Source of the DNA: Bombyx mori
Taxonomy: Eukaryota; Arthropoda; Insecta; Lepidoptera; Bombycidae
Length of the DNA stretch: 64,000 bases
Assembly: GCF_030269925.1 (NCBI RefSeq)
Contig: NC_085128.1
Location: 16,122,501-16,186,500 of the forward strand
Reading direction: 5' to 3'
Position 1 is the first letter of the stretch, and every line of letters starts with the position of its first letter. The position numbers were made by a program, and so were the translations under genes. This document shows, piece after piece, positions 45,701-57,700 of this stretch. A model generated the notes under the pieces. The model was not told where the DNA came from. It did no database searches and saw nothing but the letters and a program-made list of their open reading frames with translations.

Positions 45701-48700
45701 TCATCATCATCATCAACAGCCCACAGTCGTCCACTGCTGGACATAGGCCTCTCCCAATCTACACCACTGAGCCCGATCTGCGGCTCTCCTCATCCACTTG
45801 GGGTTGAAACAGTTGAACGTGTACTGGCGCTTTATACTACGGTTTGAGTAAAGCGATGTAAAAGTGCTGATGTGAATGCGCGCGTGCCCTGTACTATACA
45901 TGACCCGTACAGTGCCCTTGGGTGGTCTCATTGTTAAGCTTTTTTCCCTACCTATGCTGATAGCCTTAAGAGGCTACATCAGCGTTACCAGACGAGTAGG
46001 TGAGCTCACGGGGCTCAAACCTGGCGAAGTTGCTAACACTAGCCCTAGCAAGAGCAGTGTTTTGCAGAATCTACACTGAGAAGATCCGGCGAGATCAGTG
46101 GGCTGGGTCTATGGGTTAGTTCACTCGTCGAGCCCTTCGTTGCAAGTGACGAGTTCAACTTTAAGCGATCTTGTGTCATTAAAATCGTTAAAAAGCTCCT
46201 TGCAAAAAATCGATTAATGGCTAAATAGTATTTATTACCAACAATTACATTTCTTTTAAGGATAAATAAAAACGACGAAGGAACACAATGTTCGATTACA
46301 AATATTTATTAACATTTCGGTTTTAATATTGGGTACCTAATATTAAAATTGCATTTCTGTCGACATCTATACTATATCGAAGGGTGAAAGGCTATTTGGT
46401 TTAAGCTTCATTTAGTTAAATACCCGACGTTTATCTTTGTAATTTAAGGCCCGTTTTTATTTGGTGTTAGCATCAACAATTCGATGCGTTTAATTGAACT
46501 TCAACTATGTTTACTCCATTCGAATAGTCGAAGAAGTTTTTTTTGTAATGATATTTTTTTCAAATTTTATACTTTAAAGTGCTGTAAGTCCTGTAAGGTT
46601 GCAAAAATGTTGCTTAAAACAAATAGCCTTTCACCCCTCGATATGTATGTATATAAAAATTTCGTATCACGTTATTTGTCCGCGATGAACTCCTAATTTA
46701 ATAAACTGATAATAATGTAACTTCGCACACTCTAACTAGTTTGGTCCAACTTGAGAAATAGGATAATTTTTATCTCAAATTATAATAACATTTTTTTTTA
46801 TTACACTTTTTTTATTTCATATATGACGTAGGATTGTCATTATATGATCTCTATGAGTTAGCTCACTAACGTTTTGCTTTAGTATCCGGATAATTATCTA
46901 ATAGATGGCGCTGTATCGAAAATCTACATAAAATAAAAATAATAATTCTTGTATTTCAGACCATATCGAACATGATCAGTATAGCAGTTTATGCAGACTG
47001 TACTGACCATACAAGCCATCAGCGCGCCCATCAGCAGCTCGTTGTTGGTGGTGAGGATCGGCGGTAGTGAGTTCTCGTCGTGGGAGCTCTTCTTCCTAAC
47101 TCCTTTACCGATGATGCCCGCGTGGAACACTGACGTGTGGCTCTGCGTCAGCTGCGTGATCGGGCCCTACAACAAAGAACCCTCAATTCAATGCTTTTTT
47201 TTGATATTGTAACCAACCGGCCTAATAGCGAGTGCTCATTGTCGCTCATAGACATCATCAACTCAGAACACTCCATTCTTGGTGTTTACTTGTATAAAAA
47301 TAACGATGATTATAATAATAGAGAAATAAGGCTCACGTGTTTTTGGTTCAAGTGTATGAGGAGGTCGTCGGTGTCGGGTGCGCGGGGCTCGGCGCGGGTC
47401 CCGAAGGCGCGCTCCTCGCGGAACATGGCGGCCTCGAGCAGGTCGCGCAGGCCGACGGCGCGGGCCAGCTTGCTGTGCCCGCACAGCTTGCGGAGCAGTC
47501 GGCACGCGGTCTGTGTGCCCCGGACTTTGTTCATTACGTCTGTCGAAAACGATATTTCTCTAATTAATTTCCTCATCACAATTCATTGTATTTATCATTA
47601 AATTACCTGTGAATGAACTCACAGCCCACCTGGTGTTAAGTGGTTACTGGAGCCCATAGACATCTATAACGTAAATACGTCGCTCACCTTGAGATATAAG
47701 TTCTGAGGTCTCAAGTATAGTTACAACGGCTGCCCCACCCTTCAAACCGAAACGCATTACTGCTTCACGGCAGAAATAGACGGGTTGGTGGTACCTACCC
47801 GCGCGGACTCATAAGAGATGCTACGACCAGTAATGAATTCTTGAAAGGATTTTGTACTGGCTCACGGATATTGAATTTTTTGATAAATATTTCCGTGCCG
47901 TTTCCGTTCAAACCGAGTCGTGAATTCGTTTGTAGTGAGGAGTGAATCCGTACACATCATCAATGTTGTGAACCTTTGCTACCGCGAACTCGTATTTTTA
48001 TCGTGTCCATATTGATGAAATGTATACAGATGTAGTGAAAACAAAACACTAATCAATAAACTAACGAATGAATTTGAAAATAGAATTCCATATTTTTTTA
48101 TAATTGATTTGAATTTATAGTTTATTTCCAGAATTTATAGTTTATTTCAAGAATTTATAGTTTATTTCCAGAATTTATAAATAGCTTTACAAATGGCCAG
48201 TTATTGTAAAATGGTAACTTCATTGATGGAAATCTATTATTTCCCAAAAACAGAGAATGAAACAGATTGTGATAGATAAGTTTTTTTTTATTGCTTTTGT
48301 AGGCAGACGAGCATACGGCCTACCTGGTGGTGAGTGGTTACTATCTTCCGTGGACTTCAGCAATGCCAGGGGCAGAGCCAAGCCGCTGCCTACCGTTAAC
48401 TACTCTCCATAAGCCTCGTTTGAAGAAGGACATGTCATGTACGTGGCAAGAAAAAATTGTTGAAAAAAGATTGGTTATTGTGCATCCTAATGTCCTTTTT
48501 TAAATATCTGAGTCCTTCAAAAGAGATAGCCGCATGATCACTATCAGTGTACTGTTACCTGGCTCGTGGATGCACCTGAAGAAATATTTGACGGTCGCTT
48601 GTACGACTTTGAGCACGCTCTCCACGCTCGGCAGCGGGCCCTTCGTGCCGGACATGTCCACTCTGTCTAGTACCTGCACGAGAACATGATCACCATCAGT

Positions 48701-51700
48701 GTGCTTAGTGTTTTTTTAACGTTTTCGATCGCGTAAGAGTTAACTCAAATTTGTATGGAGTTGGAACAGCGCCCCTAGTGGCAAACGAATGGAAACTGAA
48801 TTTTGACTTGGACAATACTTGAAGACAGAACCTTCACTTGGACAAGTTTTCATTAGCTAGACAACCATCAGACTCAGCTCACCGAGTTTCTCGTTGGACC
48901 TTCTCAGTGGGTCGCGTTTCCGATCCTGTTGTAGATTCAGCGTAGCACTGCTCTTGCTTGGGCTAGTGTTAGCAACGTCACCAGAGCCCGGTGAGCTCAC
49001 CTACCGGTTACGCTGGCATAACCCTAGTTTCAATATTTTTTATGTTTTATTGCTTAGATGGGTGGACGAACTCACAGCCCACCAGGTATTAAGTGGATAC
49101 TGGAGCCCATAGTAGATATGTGTCGTTCGCGAACGAACGACTCAAACCACCCGGGTCTCAAAATCCGCGCGCGAACGATAGGGTCACTTCAAAAAATATG
49201 AGTCGTTCATTAGATCGACTCGTTTAACAAAACCTACGAATCAGAAGAAAAGAACCTTACGACAGTCATTCGGGTCGCCGCGTCTCGCTCCGCGCCCGTC
49301 TCGGTTAGTCGTTCGTTGTCGCATAATGACGCATAACGTATTTGAATTGTTTTGATCTCACGTAAACAATCGAACTATAACAGTTCCTTTAAACTGTTAT
49401 TCAATACTTAAACTTTATCCAGCCAGTGACCTGATAATATTAATTACGTCATAAATTGATGTGATAAACGGTAATCCAAAAGTTCGAATGAACGGGTCGT
49501 ACGAACCGGATCATTTTGTCAACAGGTCAGTATTGATCTGAATCTCTAAAATTGATCGAAATACACATATCTAGCCCATAGACATCTACAATGTAAATGC
49601 GCCACCCACCTTGAGATATAAGTTCCAAGGTCTCAGCTTACTGCTTCACGGCAGAAATAGGCGGGGTGGTGGTACCTACCCGCGCGGACTCACAAGAGGT
49701 CCTACCACCAGTAATTACGCAAATTATAATTTTGCGGGTTGGATTTTTAGTACACGATGTTATTCCTTCACCGTGGAAGTCAATCGTGAACATTTGTTGA
49801 GTACGTATTTCATTAGCAATATTGGTACCCGCCTGCGGGATTCGAACACCGGTGCATTGTTCAACACGAATGCACCGGACGCCTTATCCCTTAGGCCACG
49901 ATGACTTGATGTCGTCGATGGATTGAGTTGTAATTGTTCTACGTACGTACCTCGGCGAGGGCGTGGCACGTGGGCATCTCGTTGAGCGACCTCATGGTGC
50001 AGTGGTGCAGCTGCGGGTCGCGCAGCAGCGCCGCGTAGTGCTGCAGCGCCGCGCCCAGCCGGTACAGGCTGGCCTGCACCGCGCGCCCCACCGCCCGCCC
50101 GCGCAGCTGCGACACGCGCTTCGAGCTCTCCCATCTGCAACCACCGCACAACGTCAACGTGAAGTGACTTTACTAATGTGAGGGGAAACGAAGTGAGTTT
50201 AATTCTTTAGAAGAAACATCTTATTCGAGAACAACCTAAGAGGGGGGAAGGAAACAGCAAAATCTACACGATACAAAACCAACACTCACCTCAACAGCTT
50301 AATGATGTTCAGACAAAAATAATGCATGTACGTCTTTTGATCCTTAGGAACGTTTCCCTCGATGAAGCACCTCTTTATCTGTGTGTCGGACATGGCGGCG
50401 TCCCTGAGGGCGTGCTCCACGCCCGTCCTGATGAAGTCCTGGTACCGCTCGGTGTCGGTGCTGATGTCGGGGGTGTCGTTGGGCACGTGCATGGAGGCGG
50501 TGCCGGACATGATGCGCACCAGCAGCGCGAGGGTCGCGTCGTCGCGGCTGTACTGCAGCAGGTAGCTTATGGTCGATACGAACTCCGAGGGCTGGTTGTA
50601 GCCTGAAAGTAGTATACGTTTACTGGTGCCGCCGCCCCGCCTATTTATCTATATACTAGTGGTACCGCAGTAGTCGAGATTCCACTATAATTAATTGAAA
50701 TTATAAGTTTGAACAATATTATGATTCTACTAGCGACCCGCCCTCGCTTCGCTTCGGAAACATTAAAACACACATGAAACCAAAAAAATAAATTTTTTTT
50801 TTTTTTAAAAAGTAGCCTATGTTCATCAGGGACAATGTCGGCTTCTAATGGAAAAATAATTTTTCAAATCGGTCCAGTAGTTTCGGAGCCTATTCGAAAC
50901 AAACAAACAAACAAATCTTTCCTCTTTATAATATTAGTATAGATTGTCAAAGACTATTTATTATACTTCTATAATCACAGATTTCGCCAAGACTACACTT
51001 TAGACAAATTTTAATATTAACAAAGATAAACAATATCTAATCTATTCTCAATTTGACCATAGACTTTATGCAATAAGAAAAGTTTGACATTATACAAATA
51101 CTATGCATGCGTGTGTGTGTGTCAAATACATGGTAGTGTGTGTAATGATTTCTTTATTGATTTAATGCTTCGATCAACAATAGTAACTGATCGAAGATTT
51201 AATGTATCTTTTATGCATTATTTAAAAAAAATATTAGCATTGTGCATTTCTTCCCAATATTCTCTATAAGTGTGGGGAATTTCATACTCCTTCGTCCGCG
51301 CAATTTTCGTAAAAAGGGGTGCAAAGTTTTTGCTTCACGTATTAATATTCAGATTAAATTAATGTACCCCTTTTTACGACTATTGTGTGGACGGAGGAGC
51401 ATGAAATTTCCACACTTATAGAGAATATAGAGGAGTGCAGAGTGTGAATATATTTTTAAATTATGCACAAAAAATACATTAAATCAATAACAAAAAATCA
51501 TTACACACACTACCATGTATTTGACACACACACACACACACACACACACTCATGCATACTATTTGTTTATTGTCAAACTTTTCTTATTGCATAAAGTCTG
51601 TGGTCAAATTGAGAACAGATTAAATATTGTTTGTCTTTATTAATATTTGTCTAAGGTGTAGATTATAGAAATATTTTTGACAATAGAATCATATTAGTGA

Positions 51701-54700
51701 ACAAACCTATAATTTCAATTAATTATAGTCGAATTTCGACTACTGTGGGACCACTAGTTTTTGTTGATATCTATGGGCTATAGGAATCAGTTAACACTGA
51801 GCGGGTCGTAAGCTCCTTCACCCATCTAAACAATAAAAAAATCGTTTACAGTAAACAAAGGATATGCTAAAAGTAAACCTCTAAATGTTGTCAAATAATA
51901 GTTATCTATAATATATTACCCGTTCTGCGGGAATTCCCCGGCCCAAGAGGTAATGCTTACTTGATCACATATTTACTTAATTAATATGAGCAATATTAGC
52001 AGTACTCTTTTTTTTTATTGCTTATATCGGTGGACGAGCTCACAGCCCACCTGGTTTTAAGTGGTTACTGGAGCCCATAGACATCTACAACTTAAATGCG
52101 CCACCCACCTTGAGATATAAGTTCTAAGGTCTCAAGTTTAGTTACAACGGCTGCCCCACCCTTCTAACCGAAACGCATTACTGCTTCACGGCAGAAATAG
52201 GCTCACAAGAAGTCCTACCAAAATCCTATTACAGTTACCTTGTAGGGCGGACTCTGGACTATGGTAGGCACTTACAAATCAGGATGAGCAGTCGCGCGAG
52301 TGAATACTTCTCCAGCTGATTCCCGTCCAGCAGCTTCTCCCGGATCATGTGTATCTCCTCAGCGGCGCTCGTCAACAGCGGTATAGTTTTGTCCGGGAAG
52401 AGACATTCGTATTCTAGCTTCTGTAGGAGGTGCTCTGAAATAATTATACATAGCTATAGTATTTTCTTCGGTATTCGCAATTCGCACAGATAATCTATAC
52501 ATATAAAAATGAATTGCTCATTAGTTCCGCTAAAACTCGAGAACGGTTAGACCGATTTGGCTAAATTTAGTCTTAAATTATTTGTGGAAGTCCAGAGAAG
52601 GTTTAAAAGGTAGATAAATATGAAAATGCTCGGAAATAAATAAAAATAACAATTTTGTTTTTCCTTTGATGTGTCCCACCCTCGGACGGATTCCTTACGT
52701 TTGTTTTAAATTTATTTCATACAAAAGCTTAGGTCTTTTATTTATCGATTGAGGCACTACAAAGTCTGCCGGGTCAGCTAGTATAGCTATAGTATTTTAT
52801 TCGGTATTCGCAACTCGCACACATAAACATATATGATAATAAACATATATTATACCTTTATATATTAAACATATACATAACATATATACATAAACATATA
52901 ATTGAATAAACATATATTAAAACTATTTTTTATTATGATTACTATTGGAGTTATTATTTCCAACCTTTCGAATACTATACTCTATTAAACTAATAATATA
53001 CTACCGTTTCCGTAATCACGAACAACTCGATCAGTCGTCGTAAAAACAAAACGAGAAATAAAAACGTAAAAAAAGTTCCGACAGCTTTAGAAACATATAA
53101 AATGTTACATTGTGTGCTGAGTTACGGCATAAAATCATACGAATTTCTTACTTCTTTATTTACATAATAGACAATTTTATTGGTCAAAACTGAATATCTA
53201 TATAAAAAGACGTTTAATATTTGAAAAATATAATAATGTTTAGAAAATCAGTCGAACTGCCATCGACTGTCACATCAGAGTGTATAGGAGGGTTCGACCT
53301 CACGGGGGTTACTAGTCAGTAACTCGTAAGAGACCTGTGTGCTTAGTGCGAGTTTTTTAACGTTCTCGATAGCGTAAAAGTTAACTCAAATTTGTATGAA
53401 GTTTGAATGTTTGCCTACGTTTGCCGTTAGGGGCGCTGTTCCAACTGCATAGGTACAAAGGGGAATGCCCACTCTCCATAGTGTGCTAGGCCCAAGGTGG
53501 ACATCAAATATTACTATAAAAATGGATTGATACAAATTCTTAAATGTATTAGATATCTAAAAAATATATTGAAATTGACGCCACTATTATAAAAAATATA
53601 ATAAAAATAAAAACTCGTTTTGAGGTTAATTTTCTATATAAATAAGTGTCGGATTGTGAGATACTTCAAGAACTTTTCTTTACTTAATGTTTAAGATGTT
53701 CCTAATGTATTTTTATCCAATAGGGTATAAAAAACAAACTTAATTCTATAAATATCTATATTTTCTTCATCTTCATACATAATTAGTATCATCTAAAAAT
53801 AGCAAAAGAGAGCATATACACGGTTTTAAATCTCGGTCAGGGTAAAACCACAGTTCACACAATGTTTTTTAGTCGTAGTATGAAACGTTATTGATAAAAG
53901 TAAAATAAATCGAAGAAAAATCAAAACACATCCATTTTGTACGCAAGCACAACACCACAAGCAGCAAGCGAAGTGTCAGTCAGTCAGATTAAATTCAGTG
54001 TTGTCAGTATAAAGAAAAATAATTACATGAAATTCATATATCGATTATTTTTTTAAATAACCGATAATTGATTTATATCTTAATCTTTTTTTTACGAGTA
54101 CACATTATTTTTTATGTTTTTGATTTAGTTGTACATATTTAAATAACAATACTAGTAAAGTTTTTTTTATTGCTTAGATGGGTGGGCGAGCTCACAGCCA
54201 CCCTGGTGTTGCTAAGTGGTTACTCGAGCCCACATACATCTACAACCTAAATGCGCCACCCACCTTGAGATATAAGTTCTAAGGTCTCAAGTATAGTTAC
54301 AAGTTAAAGTCCAATAGGTATGTCTTCGATGTTATTTTATGTGCATAAAATCCATTAAAATCGTTTGATTAATGATAATACTTAAAATGATTTATTTATA
54401 TGTTTTATTTATATACTCAAAATATTTACTTCATACGTAAAAGGTTTTGAAGCTGGCAATATTTTTCCCGCAAAAATAAAAATCCTTGTTTTTTCAATAG
54501 AGTTACTTTTTTTAAACTACTTATTGTAAACTGTAGTGGCGCTTATTTGCAAGAAAGTAAATGCATATTTATTTATGACAAAATTAATGCACTAAGTATT
54601 TTTTCTCTAATCTATTGTCCGCTTTGGGCCTGAAATGGGCCGTCCCCTTTGTGTTAAAGTTAGGCAATCAGACGCTTAGTAACAGAAATCAATATAATTA

Positions 54701-57700
54701 CTCCAGTGCGCCGCGTAGGGCACCGGTGACCTACTTTTTTTATTTTTTTTTATTGCTTAGATGGGTGGACGAGCTCACAGCCCACCTGGTGTTAAGTGGT
54801 TACTGAAGCCCATAGACATCTACAACGTAAATGGGCCACCCACCTCGAGATATAAGTTCTAAGGTCTCAGTATAGTTACAACGACTACCCCACCCTTCGA
54901 ACCGAAACGCATTACTGCTTCACGGCGGAAATAGGCGGGGTGGTGGTACCTACCCGTGCGGACTCCCAAGAGGTCCTACCACCAGTGATTACGCAAATTA
55001 TAATTTTGCTGGTTTGATTTTTATTACACGATGTTATTCCTTCACCGTGGAAGTCAATCGTGAACACTTGTTGAGTACGTATTTCATTAGAAAAATTGGT
55101 ACCCGCCTGCGGGATTCGAACACCGGTGCATCGCTATATACGAATGCACCGGACGTCTTATCCCTTAGGCCACGACGACTACGAAACTAGCGACTACATG
55201 GCTATCAAATGGTTAATTAAGCATATTATTTTCGGAGGTTTGATTTTTATACGATAGTATTCCTTCACCGTGGAAGTCATTACGTGAATGTGTGGTAACT
55301 TCTTAAGACATTAAAAAAAAATTAGCTGCGGAATTCGAACATCGGCACAGTCGATTCGCGCCAAATGAGTAGACCGGGCGTCTTAGCCTTTAGGCCACGA
55401 TGACTATAGGAGCATGTAGCTTATAAAGCCTCACCAAGCAACTGCCTGCAGAACTGGTAGTTCCGAGCGTGTCTGAGGAGCAGCAGCAAACACCTGGCGT
55501 CCGTCCGCATCAGCAGCTGCACCAGCGACGCCGGCGCCGCGCCCTCCCACCGCGCCCCGCCCCCGCACACCGCGCCCAGACGACGCACCACCTCATCCGA
55601 CACTCAACCGACAAAACATCTTACATACACTCTTAATTTATTTTTAGGCTACTTTATTTTACTTGTGGTAGGACCTCTTGTGGGTTCGCGCGGGTAGGTA
55701 CCACCGCCCTGCCTATTTCTGCCGTGAAGCAGTAATGCGTTTCGGTTTGAAGGGTGCGACAGCCGTTGTAACTATACTTGAGACCTTAGAAGTGATATCT
55801 CAAGGTGGGTGGCGCATTTACGTTGTAGATGTCTGTGGGTTCCAGTAAACACTTAGCACCAGGTGGGCTGTGAGCCCGTCCACCCGTCTAAGCAATAAAA
55901 AAAATTAAAAAAAGTAGGTCACCGGTGCCCACCCACTTTGAAACATGAGTTATAAAATCGAAGCGACAATTATATTGTAAATACCAATTGTTACCTATCC
56001 TTTAACGCGTGAAATAGGCAGGCTGGTGGTAACTACTCATGGGCCAAACTATTTTTAAATAAAGTCATAGATCAAATATCTATAACGACTCTTATTACGT
56101 GTTATATTTACTGGTGGTAGGAGGTCTTGTGAGTCCGCACAGTGGGTACCACCTACCCTATGCCAAAATGGGTAATACGTATTATGCCTATTTGTGTTGT
56201 GAAGCAGTAATGCGTTTCGGTTTAAAAGGCGAGGCAGCAGTTGTCTTATAAAAACTGCAACTTAGAACTCATGTATCAAAGTAGGTGGTAGCATCTACGT
56301 TGTTGATGTCTATGGACTCTGGTAACCACTTAACAACAGATGGGCCTTAAGCTCGTCCATCCAGTGAAGCAATAAAAAATGGTTTTAATCACGTATTTCC
56401 TTATTCAATATGAATTAGCAGTACTCACGCGTTTGTTCTATATCTTGCGTGAAGGCTTTCAGGACTACATCGGACTTCGAAGCTAAATTCAGTAGATACG
56501 GTATGACGTCACGCTTACTCTCCGGCATACTGTCCTCCCTTATCACATCCTACAAAAGGTATTCACCATACCTTATATACTCAGGTTAAACTTGAAGACA
56601 AGACGGTTCAGTGCTTTTGGCGAGGTTGAGGCGCATTCGGCTCGCCTGATGGTGAATGGGTACGACCACTCATGAACGTCAGCAATACCAGAGGTACAGT
56701 CAACCATTCCATCGCTGAGCAATTTCCAAACACACCGTTTGAAGAGGTCCGAGCGATATCGCTCACGAGGACCGTGGATATATATCTCTAAATGTCAATA
56801 CCGGATAGTACATAGCAAAAAAAATGTCACAGCACTAAATATCAACCAATTTCCTTTAAAAACAAGTATGAAGCGGTTTGTTTTCCAATTCTACAAGAAA
56901 ATTGTAATGAACAAAACGGAAAAGTAGAATCTAATGTTTTTATTTTATGTTATTTAGCCTTGAGAGGCTGTCAGCGTAACCCTAATATGTAGTGGAGCCC
57001 TCGGGGCCAAGCCTGGAGCAGTTGCTAGCACTAGCCCTAGCAAAAGCAGTGCAATCTACCACCGGATCGGAAACGCGACCCACTGAGAAGATCCGGCGAG
57101 AAACTCAGTGGGCTGTGTCTATAGGTTAGTTTACTTGCCGAGCCCTTCGTTGCAAGCGATGGGTTCGATGATAATGGAAACCATTGCTTGAGGTACCTAA
57201 AAGCACCGTTAGTGGATCGAAGGATCCGAAATAACATTTAATCTAATTTATAAATGAATATAAATCTTATATCGTTATTATTGTTTAATTTCAACCGCCA
57301 CCACTAGCTGACACTCGATGTTGGAACCTCAAGACTGTAGCGCGTAATACCGCATTCCTTCTTGCTTTAGATTAGGAGGGCTTTTATGACTACACTTACG
57401 TGAAACAAAGTTTGTAGTGCTCGTTTCAGGTGCGCGAGTGCGGGTGCGTGGTGCGCCAGCTGGGCTAGCAACGCACGCGCCGCGTCTGCGCCCAGAGCCA
57501 GCGCCCGCGGAGCCACTAGAGCCACCAGCCCGGCCTCCGCCCTCACCACGCGACCCACAGCCCAGCCGCACCAGCGAGATTCTATACACACAGAATAACA
57601 TGACGCTATTGTCTTTATTATTCTTTATTGTACACACAGTTAATACAACACAATCATTGCGAAAATGGCGAGCTTAACTCAACAATTGAGTTATCTACCA

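Noticed and set aside
47137..47601. 154-residue plus-strand ORF
   Set aside because: Covers IntS5 exons 11 and 12 in antisense; GC-rich codon content keeps the opposite strand open by chance.
51527..51551. (CA)n tract as a regulatory Z-DNA site
   Set aside because: It is an expansion of a CACACACGCATG segment already present in other Helitron-G copies.
55110..55188. tRNA gene suggested by a B-box-like GGTTCGAATCC motif (minus strand)
   Set aside because: It is the head of a full-length SINE-A; identical heads occur in several other copies.
57329..57677. Gly/Ala-rich and Pro-rich ORFs in three frames
   Set aside because: Shadows of IntS5 exon 4; only the frame with ESRWCGWAVGRVVRAE joins exons 3 and 5 in phase.
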